NCBI GenBank assembly: GCA_029289325.1
Contig: JARFTV010000006.1
Location: forward strand, 21,570-85,569
Reading direction: 5' to 3'
DNA from: Alphaproteobacteria bacterium
GTDB taxonomy: Bacteria; Pseudomonadota; Alphaproteobacteria; Rhodobacterales; Rhodobacteraceae
Length of the DNA: 64,000 nt
Shown here one piece after another: positions 9,349-19,327 of the stretch. Position numbers and translations under genes: made by a program. Below the pieces are notes generated by a model. The model worked only from the letters and a program-made list of their open reading frames with translations. It had not been told where the DNA came from and ran no database searches. The stretch's first letter is position 1. Each line of letters starts with the position of its first letter.

Positions 9349-10100
9349 GCCTGCTTGCCGCCAGCCACATCTGCGTTCGCTTCGGTGCGGAGGAGGTCCT
9401 GCACGATGTCAGCCTGACCCTCGCGCCGGGGGAGATCGTGACGATCCTCGGCCCCAACGGCTCGGGCAAGTCAACGCTGCTGCGGGCGCTTCTCGGGATC
9501 GTTCCGGTGGCCGAGGGCCGCATCGAACGACAGCCCGGCCTGCGGCTGGGCTATGTCCCGCAGCGGCTGATGATCGACCGGACCATGCCGATGACCGTGC
9601 GCCGCTTCCTGTCTCTGCCCACCCGCGTCAGCGATCAGGCGGCGGCCGAGGTGCTGGCTCGCACCGGCATGGCGGGGCACGAGGCCGACCAGATGACCCA
9701 GCTTTCCGGCGGGCAGCTTCAGCGGGTCCTGCTGGCCCGGGCGCTTCTGGGCAAGCCGCAGGTGCTGATGCTGGACGAGCCGACCCAGGGCCTGGACCAG
9801 CCCGGCGAGGCCGCCTTCTACCGCCTGATCGAAGAGGTCCGCCGCGACACCGGCGCAGCGATCCTGATGGTCAGCCACGACCTGCATGTCGTGATGGCGG
9901 CCTCGGACCGGGTAATCTGCCTGAACGGCCATATCTGCTGCGAGGGCACGCCCCGCGTGGTCTCGAACGCGCCGGAATACCGGGCGCTCTTTGGCCTTGG
10001 CACGCAGGGCGCGCTGGCGCTTTACCGGCACGAACACGACCACGACCATGCGGCCGGGGACACCCACCACCACCATCACCACGACCACCATCATGCTTGA
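9345..10100 (+). CDS. znuC: Zinc ABC transporter ATP-binding protein with His-rich C-terminal tail
   Basis: Walker A GPNGSGKSTL, signature LSGGQLQRVLLARALL, Walker B VLMLDEP; tail HEHDHDHAAGDTHHHHHHDHHHA. Confidence 0.95.
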   Translation: MSLLAASHICVRFGAEEVLHDVSLTLAPGEIVTILGPNGSGKSTLLRALLGIVPVAEGRIERQPGLRLGYVPQRLMIDRTMPMTVRRFLSLPTRVSDQAAAEVLARTGMAGHEADQMTQLSGGQLQRVLLARALLGKPQVLMLDEPTQGLDQPGEAAFYRLIEEVRRDTGAAILMVSHDLHVVMAASDRVICLNGHICCEGTPRVVSNAPEYRALFGLGTQGALALYRHEHDHDHAAGDTHHHHHHDHHHA

Positions 10101-10875
10101 CGATTTCCTGACCCGCGCCGCCCTCGCGGCCACCGGGGTGTCACTGGCGACCGGGCCGCTCGGGTCCTTCGTGGTCTGGCGGCGGATGGCCTATTTCGGC
10201 GACGCGACCGCCCATGCCGCGATCCTTGGCGTGGCCCTCGCGCTCGCGACCGACCTGCCGATCGGCCTTGGCACCCTCGTCGTCGCGCTGGCCATGGCGG
10301 TGACGGTCGCCAGCCTTGCCGCAAAGGGCTGGGCGATGGACACGACGCTTGGTGTGCTTGCCCATTCCGCGCTGGCCTTCGGTCTGGTCGCCATCAGCTT
10401 CTTCCCCACGGTCCGCACCGACCTGTCCTCCTATCTTTTCGGCGACATCCTCGCCGTGAGCCGTGCCGACCTCGCGCTGATCTGGGGCGGTTCGCTGCTG
10501 GTCCTCGCCCTCATCGCCTGGCGCTGGCAGGCGCTGCTTACCGCCACCCTGAACGAGGACCTCGCCCACGCCGCCGGCATCCGCCCGGATCGTGAGCGTC
10601 TGGTGCTGGTCATCGCCCTTGCCCTTGTCGTCGCTGTCGCGCTCAAGGTCGTCGGCGCGCTGCTCATCGCCGCGTTGCTGATCATTCCCGCCGCCGCCGC
10701 CCGCAGCTTCGCCCGAACCCCCGAGACGATGGCCGCCGCGGCCACCGGCATCGGCGTGGTGGCGGGGCTTGGCGGCCTTGGCCTGTCGCTCTGGCAGGAC
10801 ACTCCCGCCGGACCCTCGATCATCGTCGTCGCGGCTTTGGCCTTCCTGATCGGCAGCCAGTTCCGCCGGGCCTGA
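10093..10875 (+). CDS. znuB: Zinc ABC transporter permease
   Basis: ABC-3 family hydrophobic protein overlapping znuC end. Confidence 0.94.
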   Translation: MLDDFLTRAALAATGVSLATGPLGSFVVWRRMAYFGDATAHAAILGVALALATDLPIGLGTLVVALAMAVTVASLAAKGWAMDTTLGVLAHSALAFGLVAISFFPTVRTDLSSYLFGDILAVSRADLALIWGGSLLVLALIAWRWQALLTATLNEDLAHAAGIRPDRERLVLVIALALVVAVALKVVGALLIAALLIIPAAAARSFARTPETMAAAATGIGVVAGLGGLGLSLWQDTPAGPSIIVVAALAFLIGSQFRRA

Positions 10876-10960
10876 GCGGCGGCAAAAATGCCTGCCCCAT
10901 GCCCGAACCTTGCCCAAATTCCCCTTTAGCTCCCCAGAACCACCGCTGGAGGTCGCCTTC

Positions 10961-11956
10961 GTGTTCCGAGTTCTCAGCCTGCTTCTCGCCCTTGTCCTTG
11001 GGCTCGGCGGCTACGTCTATTTCGACTACACCAGCTCCGGCCGGGCCGAGGCCGAGGGGCTGACCTTCACGGAATATCTCGCCAGCTATGCCAGCGGCGT
11101 CACCGTCGGCGGCGGCGGTTCCGGCCGCCTTCCCGGCAAGCTGGTCGACATGCTGCCCCGTGCCCCCGAAGGCTGGACGGTCCGCCCCGCCGAGGCTGGC
11201 GACATCGCCGCCTTCCTGCCGCAGAACCGCCGGTCGGTCCCCAAGGACCTGCTCGCCCATGTCGAGGCGGTGGTCAAACCCGCCAGCGGCCGCGGGGTCG
11301 AGACTGCCGCCCTCACCTACGAACGCGGCGACCGGAAGGTGATCTTCCAGGCGGTCCGCTACCCCGACGCCATCTTCACCACTGTCGCCGAGATCCAGCA
11401 GCGGGTCGAGCTTCAGGCGCGCGCGGCCAAATTCTCGGCGACCGAGTTCATGACCGTCCGCGGCCTTGACGTGCAGGAGGATCTCTTGCCGGCCGAGGTC
11501 AAGGCCCGCCTCTTCCTTGCCGATGTCGGCGCGCAGATCCACCTGCGCGTCCTCGCCCCCGAACGGATGAAGGACCAGGATCTGGTGCCCTTCTTCCAGA
11601 CCCTCCAGGTCGAGGCGATGAATGTCAGCGTCGTTGACAAGCAGGTCGGCCTCGGGCGCGTCCCCGTGATCGTCCTCGCCTCGCTCCTCGATGCCCCCAG
11701 CCGCGCCGCCTATGTCGCCGACCTTGCCGACCGCAAGTCCGCACTTTCCGCCGCGCGTGAGGCGCAGCGGCTGCAGGATGAGGCCAGCCTCGCCCAGACC
11801 ACCCCTGCCGCAAGCACCGGCGGCGGCCTCCTCGACTCGCTCTTCGGCCGGGCAGAGACGGCCGAAGAAGAGGTCGCGGACCGACCGGGCGAGGTCGTCT
11901 GCACCAAGGGCACCGGCGGCTCCAAACGCTGCAGCGTCGTGGGCGGACAGGACTAG
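10961..11956 (+). CDS. Hypothetical membrane-anchored protein
   Basis: GTG start; one N-terminal TM (FRVLSLLLALVLGLGGYVYFDY); long intact ORF. Confidence 0.7.
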   Translation: MFRVLSLLLALVLGLGGYVYFDYTSSGRAEAEGLTFTEYLASYASGVTVGGGGSGRLPGKLVDMLPRAPEGWTVRPAEAGDIAAFLPQNRRSVPKDLLAHVEAVVKPASGRGVETAALTYERGDRKVIFQAVRYPDAIFTTVAEIQQRVELQARAAKFSATEFMTVRGLDVQEDLLPAEVKARLFLADVGAQIHLRVLAPERMKDQDLVPFFQTLQVEAMNVSVVDKQVGLGRVPVIVLASLLDAPSRAAYVADLADRKSALSAAREAQRLQDEASLAQTTPAASTGGGLLDSLFGRAETAEEEVADRPGEVVCTKGTGGSKRCSVVGGQD

Positions 11957-12927
11957 AACCGCAGCCCAGAACTCCGCGGCGTGACCTGCGGCACGCCCGG
12001 CAGGACGCAAAGCATCTCATACAGCAGGTTCGCCCCGATCAGCGCAGTGTTCCCCGACGGGTCATACGGCGGAGAGACTTCGACAAGATCGCCGCCGACG
12101 ATGTTCAGACCGGCGCAGCCCCGGATGATCTCCAGCGCCTGCCAGGTGGTCAGCCCGCCCGGCTCCACCGTCCCGGTTCCCGGCGCAAAAGCCGAATCAA
12201 GGCTGTCGATGTCATAGCTGATATAGACCGGGGCCTTGCCGATCCGGTCGCGGATCTGCGCCATCAGCGGGGTCAGCGATTTCCACCAGCATTCCTCGGC
12301 CTGCACCACGGTCCAGCCCTGATCCCGCGCCCAGTCGAAATCATCCGCGGCATAGCCGGTGCCACGCAGGCCGATCTGGAACACCTTGTCGTTGATCAGG
12401 CAGCCTTCCTCCCAGGCGCGGCGGAAGGGGCAGCCATGCGCGACCGTCTCGCCGAACATCGTCTCGTTTATATCGGCATGGGCGTCGATGTGGATCAGCG
12501 CGACCGGCCCATGCTTCTCCTTCATCGCGCGCAGGATCGGCCAGGTCAGCGTATGGTCACCGCCCAGCGTCAGCGGGATCACCCCCTCAGCCAGCACCTC
12601 GCGATAGCGCGCGGCGATGATCTCTACCGACTTCTTCAGATCGAAGGTGTTGATCGCCACATCGCCCAGGTCCGCGACCTGCAGATGCTCGAACGGAGCC
12701 GCCCCGGTCGCCATGTTGTAGGGCCGCAGCATCCGCGATTCGTCCCTTATCTGGCGCGGGCCCAGCCGCGTGCCGGGCCGGTTGCTGGTGCCATGGTCCA
12801 TCGGGATCCCAATGAAGGCCACGTCCAGCCCCGCCGTGCTGCTGACCGATGGCAGCCGCATCATCGTCGCCGGGCCGCCAAAGCGCGGCATCTCGTTGCC
12901 GCCAAGCGGCTGGTTGAACTGGGTCAT
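11953..12927 (-). CDS. speB: Agmatinase / ureohydrolase
   Basis: GGDHTLTWPILRAM, IHIDAHADI, SYDIDSLDSAFAPGTGTVEPGGL; arginase-family signatures. Confidence 0.94.
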   Translation of the reverse strand: MTQFNQPLGGNEMPRFGGPATMMRLPSVSSTAGLDVAFIGIPMDHGTSNRPGTRLGPRQIRDESRMLRPYNMATGAAPFEHLQVADLGDVAINTFDLKKSVEIIAARYREVLAEGVIPLTLGGDHTLTWPILRAMKEKHGPVALIHIDAHADINETMFGETVAHGCPFRRAWEEGCLINDKVFQIGLRGTGYAADDFDWARDQGWTVVQAEECWWKSLTPLMAQIRDRIGKAPVYISYDIDSLDSAFAPGTGTVEPGGLTTWQALEIIRGCAGLNIVGGDLVEVSPPYDPSGNTALIGANLLYEMLCVLPGVPQVTPRSSGLRF

Positions 12928-13583
12928 CCTGTCGGCCCTCCCTCTGGCCGCGCGGCGAGGATAGCCTGCACATCGGCGTCCTCAAGCTGCGGAAAGCTGG
13001 CATAGTGCAGGCCGACCGCCGTAAACTGCGCCGGTGCCCGCAGGCAGATCACCTGATCGGCCAGCCGCTCCATCGCCTTTAGCGTATCGGGAGCCGCGAC
13101 CGGAACGGCGACGATCACCTCTGCCGGGGCTTCGGTCCGCACCGCCCCGATCGCCGCGCGCATCGTGGCCCCGGTCGCGATCCCGTCGTCCACCAGGATC
13201 ACCCGCTTCCCCTTCAGCGCCCCCGGATCCAGACCGGCCCCCCAGAGCTTGCGTCGCCGCGCCAGCTCCGACCGCTCGGGCGCGGCCTGCGCCTCGATCA
13301 CCGCCGGGTCGAGCCCAAGCACCCGGATCAGGTCGTCGTTCAGCACCATGGTTCCGCCCTCTGGCCCGGCGATGGCCCCCAGCGCCAGCTCGCGGTTCCC
13401 CGGCATCCCGATCTTGCGCACCAGGACCACGTCCAGCACCGCCCCCAGCGCCCGGGCCACCTCATCCGCCACCGGCAGCCCACCGCGTGGCAGGGCCAGC
13501 ACGACGGTCCCCGGCCCGCCAAGCCCGCCCATCCGCTCGGCCAGCGCGCGCCCCGCGGCGCGGCGATCGGCAAACCGCTCCAT
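12924..13583 (-). CDS. Phosphoribosyltransferase-domain protein
   Basis: VILVDDGIATGATM PRPP-binding motif. Confidence 0.9.
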   Translation of the reverse strand: MERFADRRAAGRALAERMGGLGGPGTVVLALPRGGLPVADEVARALGAVLDVVLVRKIGMPGNRELALGAIAGPEGGTMVLNDDLIRVLGLDPAVIEAQAAPERSELARRRKLWGAGLDPGALKGKRVILVDDGIATGATMRAAIGAVRTEAPAEVIVAVPVAAPDTLKAMERLADQVICLRAPAQFTAVGLHYASFPQLEDADVQAILAARPEGGPTG

Positions 13584-13640
13584 CGCGATCCTCCCTCACG
13601 CTCCTCCTCGCTCGCCTTCGGCTCCTCGTCGGCAGCCAGC

Positions 13641-13680
13641 GAGGAGTGACGAAGTCACCGACGAGCGCCCCAAGGTTACC
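13641..13680. repeat. Dispersed repeat copy (related to 5932-5973)
   Basis: GAGGAGTGACGAAGTCACCGACGAGCGCCCCAAGGTTACC. Confidence 0.5.
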
Positions 13681-13821
13681 GTCCCGCCCCGTCCGAACAA
13701 GCCGCTCAAGCCGTGCGCGACGGTCGGTCATGTCGTTTTATGAAGCCAAATTTCGGGCTGACTTGTCCCCTTTGGCCCGCCTCTGTCAGATAGGAGCAAA
13801 CGCGTTCCGGAGGACGGTCGA

Positions 13822-16320
13822 ATGAAAACCCATGTGAAAGCCCTTGTCGTCGGCGGCGGCGCAGTCGGCACCGGGATCGCCTACCATCTGGCGAAAGCCG
13901 GTTGGGACATCATGCTGGTCGAGCGGGACGAGCTGACCGCCGGCTCCACCTGGCACGCCGCGGGCCTTCTGCCGCTCTTCAACATGAGCTACGCGACGAC
14001 CCACATCCACAAGTACTCGGTCGACTTCTACAAGGGGCTCGAGGCGGAAACCGGCCTCAACCCCGGCTTCTACGTCGTCGGCAACCTGCGGATGGCGCAG
14101 CACCAGCAGCGCATGGACGAGTATATGCTCTACTCCTCCGTCGCCGAGACCGCCGGGGTCTACCACGAATTCCTGACGCCGAAAGAGATCAAGGACCGCT
14201 GGCCGCTGGTCCGGACCGAGGACCTGATCGGCGCGCTCTACCACCCGCAGGACGGCTACATCAACCCGGCCGACGTGACCCAGGCCATGGCCAAGGGCGC
14301 CCGCCAGCTGGGCGCAACCATCGAACGGAAAATCCAGGTCGACGGCTACCGCTGGACAGGCAGCGAATGGATCGTCTCCTGCACCCGGCTTGAAGAAAAG
14401 GGCGGGATGCTGGTCGCCACCGACGACAAGTTCGACATCACCGCCGAGCACGTCGTCACCGCCACCGGCAACCACGCCCAGCGGACCGCCAAGCTCCTCG
14501 GCATCAAGACCCCCGCCGTCGTCGTCGAACACCAGTACATCGTGACCGAGCCCGACCCGGCCCTTGTCGAATGGCGCAAGACCAACCCGCAGCACCCGGT
14601 CCTCCGCGACGCCGACGCCAAGTGGTATGTGCGCGAAGAACGCGGCGGCTGGATCCTGGGCCCCTACGAAAAGGGCGCCCCGGCCCGCTTCCAGTACGGC
14701 GTCCCCGACAGCTTCCGCGCCGACCTCTTCCCGCTCGACCTCGAACGGATCGAGCAGGAATACATGTCCTTCATCCACCGGATTCCGTCGTCGGAGACCG
14801 TGGGCCTCAAGGACGACTACAACGGCCCGATCTGCTATACCCCCGACGGCAACCCGCTGGTCGGCCCGGCCCCCGGCCTGCGCAACATGTGGCTGGCGGA
14901 GGGCTTCTCCTTCGGCATCACCGCCGCGGGCGGCACGGGCTATTACCTCGCCCAGCTTATGACGCAAGGGGAGGCCGAGATCGACATGGCCTCGCTCGAC
15001 CCCAAGCGGTTCGGCGGCTGGATGACCACGGAATACGCCTCCCGCAAGAACGAGGAGTGCTATGACCACGTCTTCATCCTGCACCACCCGGATGAGGAAC
15101 GCGAAGCCTGCCGTCCCCTGCGCACCGCCCCCGCCTATGACCGGCAAAAGGAGATGGGCGCGCAGTTCGGCCAGGTGAACGGCTGGGAACGCCCGAACTA
15201 CTACGGCCCCAAGGACGCCCCCGCCGACTTCGACCACAACTCGCGTAGCTTCCGGCGCGGCGACTGGTGGCAATATGCCAAGGCCGAGGCCGAAGCGGTG
15301 CGCAACACCGTCGGCATCATCGACGCGTCGGCCTTCACCAAGCATCTGGTGCGCGGGCCGGGCGCGACGGCCTTCCTCGACCACTTCACCTGCAACAAGC
15401 TGCCGAACGTGGGCCGGATCAACCTGACCTACGCGCTCACCGACCACGGCACGACCCGGACCGAATACACCATCGTCCGGCTGAAGCAGGACGAATACTA
15501 CCTGATCTCCGCCGGGGCCTGGACGGCCTATGACTATGACTTCCTGCAGAAGGCCGCCGACGACTGGATGGCCGAGGGCAAGGGCCACATCGATATCCAC
15601 GACGTCACCACCCAATGGGGCGTCTATGCCCTCGCCGGCCCGAACGCCCGCGCACTGCTGAAGGACATCGTCAAGGACGCCGACCCCGATACCGTCCTCG
15701 GCAACAAGCGCTTCCCCTGGCTCTCCTACCGCGACATCGAACTGGGCATGTGCCCCGTCCGCGCCGTCCGCGTGGCCTATACCGGGGAGCTTGGCTGGGA
15801 ACTCCACTACCCGATCGAATTCGGCCGCTACCTCTGGGACCTGATCTGGTCGGCGGGCGAGAAGCACGGTCTGAAGGGTGTAGGGGCCCGCGCCCAGAAC
15901 TGGCTCCGGCAGGAAAAATCCTACCGCGCCTTCGGGTCGGAGCTTGGCCGCGACGCGACCCCGCTGGAAGCCGCGCTTGACCGCTTCGTCGACCTCAGCA
16001 AGGACTTCCGCGGCAAGCAGAAGATGCTCGACACCGGCATCCGCGCGAAATGCGTGACGCTCCTGATCGACGGGCCGAGCGACACCGATCCGTGGGGGAA
16101 AGAGGCGATCATCCATGACGGGATCAAGGTCGGACGCCTGACCTCGGGCGGTTATTCGGTGGCCTTCGGCAAGCAGATCGGCATGGGCTATGTCCCCGCC
16201 GCGCTGGCGGAACCGGGGCAGAAGCTGAAGGTCAAGATCCAGCTTCAGGAATGGGACGCCGTCGTGACCGAAGACAGCCCCTTCGACCCGACGAACGCCC
16301 GCATCCGGGTGGACGGATAA
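13822..16320 (+). CDS. GcvT-family FAD-dependent oxidoreductase (dimethylglycine/sarcosine dehydrogenase-like)
   Basis: N-terminal FAD motif VVGGGAVGTGIAYHLAKAGWDIMLVE; C-terminal aminomethyltransferase-like domain. Confidence 0.92.
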   Translation: MKTHVKALVVGGGAVGTGIAYHLAKAGWDIMLVERDELTAGSTWHAAGLLPLFNMSYATTHIHKYSVDFYKGLEAETGLNPGFYVVGNLRMAQHQQRMDEYMLYSSVAETAGVYHEFLTPKEIKDRWPLVRTEDLIGALYHPQDGYINPADVTQAMAKGARQLGATIERKIQVDGYRWTGSEWIVSCTRLEEKGGMLVATDDKFDITAEHVVTATGNHAQRTAKLLGIKTPAVVVEHQYIVTEPDPALVEWRKTNPQHPVLRDADAKWYVREERGGWILGPYEKGAPARFQYGVPDSFRADLFPLDLERIEQEYMSFIHRIPSSETVGLKDDYNGPICYTPDGNPLVGPAPGLRNMWLAEGFSFGITAAGGTGYYLAQLMTQGEAEIDMASLDPKRFGGWMTTEYASRKNEECYDHVFILHHPDEEREACRPLRTAPAYDRQKEMGAQFGQVNGWERPNYYGPKDAPADFDHNSRSFRRGDWWQYAKAEAEAVRNTVGIIDASAFTKHLVRGPGATAFLDHFTCNKLPNVGRINLTYALTDHGTTRTEYTIVRLKQDEYYLISAGAWTAYDYDFLQKAADDWMAEGKGHIDIHDVTTQWGVYALAGPNARALLKDIVKDADPDTVLGNKRFPWLSYRDIELGMCPVRAVRVAYTGELGWELHYPIEFGRYLWDLIWSAGEKHGLKGVGARAQNWLRQEKSYRAFGSELGRDATPLEAALDRFVDLSKDFRGKQKMLDTGIRAKCVTLLIDGPSDTDPWGKEAIIHDGIKVGRLTSGGYSVAFGKQIGMGYVPAALAEPGQKLKVKIQLQEWDAVVTEDSPFDPTNARIRVDG

Positions 16321-16321
16321 G

Positions 16322-16341
16322 CGAAATCTTCGAAGATTTCG
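16322..16341. repeat. Perfect 20-nt palindrome directly after the oxidoreductase stop codon
   Basis: CGAAATCTTCGAAGATTTCG. Confidence 0.8.
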
Positions 16342-16403
16342 GGCACCCGGCGGATCGGGGCCGGGCGTCTTGAAGCAGCGCCCGCCACCCCCATCTTAAC
16401 CGG

Positions 16404-16724
16404 ATGGCCGCAAGAAAAAGACGGGAACGCAGGTTCCAACGACAGTTCGACGCGCTCGGGCGCCTCGTGCCCCCCCTGCGCGGGCCCATGTCGACGCTGC
16501 AGAAGGACAGCTGGTTTCCCGTCCGCTTCCCGGTCGCACTGGTGCTGATCGCCGGAGGCCTGTTCTCCTTCCTGCCGGTGTTGGGCCTCTGGATGCTGCC
16601 GCTTGGCTTCCTGCTTCTGGCCGTTGACCTGCCGGTGCTGCGCGGGCCGACCTCGGTCCTCGTGATCCGGGGCCGCCGGTCGGTCAAGCGCTGGTTCCGC
16701 CGCCTGCGCGACTGGCGGTCCTAA
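16404..16724 (+). CDS. Hypothetical membrane protein
   Basis: 106 aa with hydrophobic hairpin (VALVLIAGGLFSFLPVLGLWMLPLGFLLLAVDLPVL). Confidence 0.65.
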   Translation: MAARKRRERRFQRQFDALGRLVPPLRGPMSTLQKDSWFPVRFPVALVLIAGGLFSFLPVLGLWMLPLGFLLLAVDLPVLRGPTSVLVIRGRRSVKRWFRRLRDWRS

Positions 16725-17503
16725 AGGGTCCGCGCCCGCAGCCAGCTCGCCCAGGCGGCCTTGGACCCGGCAAAGACGTTGATATCCACCTTGCCAGCAA
16801 TCCCCGGCACCACCCCGGTCGAGGTATACTGCCAGAAGCTCCAGGTCCCGCCCTTGTAGACCTCGCCCGGATGGTCCGCGACCGCCCTCAGCCAGAACTC
16901 CACCCCCTCCAGCCGCCAAAGCTCGGTGTCCTGGTAGAAATCGACCGTGGTATAGACGATGGGCCGCTGCCCATAATGCCGCGCGACGATATCAGAGAAG
17001 ATGCGCGCCTCGTCCCGGATCGTCGCCCCGTCGCGGCGGATGGTGCAGGTCGGGCTGAACGGCGTCCATTCCATGTCAAGGACCGGGGGCAGGCCGCCCG
17101 GCACCTTGGGGACATTGCGGATGAACCAGCGCGCCTGCTCGGCCGCCGGGCGGCAATGGTAGAAGAAGTGATAGGCGCCGCGCCTCACCCCCGCCGCCCC
17201 GGCCCCGCGCCAATGGCTCTCGAACATCGGGTCCACCATGTCGCCGCCCTCGGTGGCCTTGATGAAGGCGAAGTTCACCCCGTTCGCCCGCGCCGTCGGC
17301 CAGTCCACCTGCGTCTGGAACCGCGACAGGTCGATCCCGTGGACCGGATAGCGGTCCGGGGACCGCCCCGGCCAGTCCGTCGGGGCGGCATCGGTGAAGT
17401 TCGAGGTGGTGACGGTGATCGTCTCGTCGGCCACCGGGGCGCGGGAGGACCCGCCACAGGCGACCAGCAGAAGCAGGGCAAGACAGGGCAGGGCGCGGAT
17501 CAT
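16721..17503 (-). CDS. GH25-family lysozyme-like lipoprotein
   Basis: Lipobox LLLVACGG; YPVHGIDLSRFQTQVDW...FAFIKATEGGD...PPVLDMEW; GH25 motifs. Confidence 0.92.
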   Translation of the reverse strand: MIRALPCLALLLLVACGGSSRAPVADETITVTTSNFTDAAPTDWPGRSPDRYPVHGIDLSRFQTQVDWPTARANGVNFAFIKATEGGDMVDPMFESHWRGAGAAGVRRGAYHFFYHCRPAAEQARWFIRNVPKVPGGLPPVLDMEWTPFSPTCTIRRDGATIRDEARIFSDIVARHYGQRPIVYTTVDFYQDTELWRLEGVEFWLRAVADHPGEVYKGGTWSFWQYTSTGVVPGIAGKVDINVFAGSKAAWASWLRARTL

Positions 17504-17534
17504 GCCGTCATGCTGCCGCGACCTGCCCGGCTTG

Positions 17535-18203
17535 TCACCCCGGATTTCCGGGCCTCGGCGGATTCTCCCATGGGCCGCGCCGGGCCAGCAGCATCAGGTT
17601 GTTGGCGGGCATCTCGACCACCCGCACGCTCAAACCCGCCTGCGCCAGCAGGTCCAGCACCCAGCCCAGATCCTTGTAGCCGATCGCCGGATCCTGCGCC
17701 CGCAGGGACCGGTCAAAGACCGCATCGCCCTCGCTCGTCGCGCGGCCCTCGTTCAGGAACGGCCCATACAGGCAGAAGGTGCCGCCGGGTGCCAGGGCTT
17801 GCGCCCCCTCGGCCAGAACCGTCCGGGCCGCCGCCTCCGGGATCAGGTGGAGGAGGTTGACCAGCAGCACCGCATCCCAAAGCCCGACCCGCGCCGCCCA
17901 GCCCGGCGCCGCCGCATCCAGCTCGATCGGAGGCAGGATCCGGCCCCCACCCTCCGCCGCCCAGGCGAGGATCGAGCCGAAATTCCCCGGATCGACCTCC
18001 GTCGGCTGCCACTCCACCCCCAAGGGCCCCGCCATTACCGCCGCATGCAGGCCCGAGCCCGAGGCGATCTCCAGCAGCCGCCCGTTCAGGGCAAGCCCCT
18101 GCAAGACTGCCAGAATCGGCCCGGCGTTGCGCGCGGCCGAGGGTACCATCCGCCGCCCGTCGGCCAGCACTTCCGCACCACTGTCCGGCAGTTTCAGTGC
18201 CAT
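17535..18203 (-). CDS. DUF938-type SAM-dependent methyltransferase-like protein
   Basis: RNAGPILAVLQ...LLEIASGSGLHAAVMA...LVNLLHLIPE. Confidence 0.85.
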   Translation of the reverse strand: MALKLPDSGAEVLADGRRMVPSAARNAGPILAVLQGLALNGRLLEIASGSGLHAAVMAGPLGVEWQPTEVDPGNFGSILAWAAEGGGRILPPIELDAAAPGWAARVGLWDAVLLVNLLHLIPEAAARTVLAEGAQALAPGGTFCLYGPFLNEGRATSEGDAVFDRSLRAQDPAIGYKDLGWVLDLLAQAGLSVRVVEMPANNLMLLARRGPWENPPRPGNPG

Positions 18204-18207
18204 GGCC

Positions 18208-19284
18208 TCACCCGAACCGCGCCGGGTCCAGCGCCGCGACCAGCTCCGCCCCGATCTCGGGCGCGCGGCCGCCGATCAGATCCGCCGCCAGCCGGCTTGC
18301 CGCGGGGCAGGTCTGGAACCCATAACCGCCCTGACCCGCCAGCCAGAAGAACGACGGCTCCCGCGCATCCGGCCCGATCACCAGCACACGGTCCGGCGAA
18401 AAGGTCCGCAGCCCCGCCCAACTGGCCAAGAGCCGCGTCACCGGCTCGGTCACCATCTCCTCATAGCGCGCCAGCCCCTCGGCCAGAACCATGTCATCGG
18501 CCCAGGCGTCATGCGGCTCCATCAGGTCCTCCTCGGCGGGGGAAACGATCAGCGCCCCCGCATCCGGCTTGGCATACCAATCCTCGCCCGGCCCGAAGAT
18601 CATCGGCCAGCGGCTCACATCCAACCCGCCCGGCGCCGGGATCCGCGCCATCGACCGCCGGTAGGGCGTGAACCCCAGGGGTCGGACCCCGGCCATTTCC
18701 GCCACCTGATCGACCCAGGCCCCCGCCGCATTGACCAGAACGCGCGCGCTGAACTCCCCCGCGGCCGAGGTCACCCGCCATCCCGCGTCGGTCTTCGCGA
18801 TCCCGGTTACCCGAGCCTTCGTTACCACCTGCGCCCCGCGGCTCCTGGCCTCGCGCGCGAAGCCCTGGACCAGCAGGTCGGTGTCCACATCCTCGGCATG
18901 GCCTGCATAGCCCGCCAGCGCCACCATCTCCGGGTTCAGGATCGGTACGATCCCCCGCGCCTCCTCGACACTGATCCGCTCGAATTCCATCGCCGCCAGA
19001 TCCACCTCGAAGGCCTCCCGCGCCTCGGCCTTGGCCACCAGCAGCAGCCCGCGTGGGCTCAGCACCCCCGGCAGACTGCGGAAATGCGCCTCCGAGGCCA
19101 TCGACAACCCCACCACCGCCGGCGCGCCATAGCGTGGCTCATACAGCGCCGCCGACCGGCTGCTGGCGTGATGCGCGAGCCCGTCCTCGGCCTCCAGCAC
19201 GATCACCGATCCCAGTTCCGACAGCCGCGCCGCCGCCGAGATCCCGGCGATCCCGCCGCCGATGATCAGAAAATCCGCGTCCAT
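18208..19284 (-). CDS. FAD-dependent oxidoreductase (DadA-like)
   Basis: FLIIGGGIAGISAAARLSELGSVIVLEAE; DAO fold. Confidence 0.9.
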   Translation of the reverse strand: MDADFLIIGGGIAGISAAARLSELGSVIVLEAEDGLAHHASSRSAALYEPRYGAPAVVGLSMASEAHFRSLPGVLSPRGLLLVAKAEAREAFEVDLAAMEFERISVEEARGIVPILNPEMVALAGYAGHAEDVDTDLLVQGFAREARSRGAQVVTKARVTGIAKTDAGWRVTSAAGEFSARVLVNAAGAWVDQVAEMAGVRPLGFTPYRRSMARIPAPGGLDVSRWPMIFGPGEDWYAKPDAGALIVSPAEEDLMEPHDAWADDMVLAEGLARYEEMVTEPVTRLLASWAGLRTFSPDRVLVIGPDAREPSFFWLAGQGGYGFQTCPAASRLAADLIGGRAPEIGAELVAALDPARFG

Positions 19285-19327
19285 CCGCTTCTCCCGTCAT
19301 TCGAAAAGGGGCACAGGAATGCCCATG

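Noticed and set aside
13033-13825. Plus-strand 263-aa ORF over the phosphoribosyltransferase gene
   Set aside because: Pro/Arg/Ser-rich shadow ORF; the minus strand has a clear PRPP-binding motif
13786-16116. 776-aa ORF antisense to the GcvT-family oxidoreductase
   Set aside because: Shadow ORF; opposite strand has clear FAD and GcvT-like motifs
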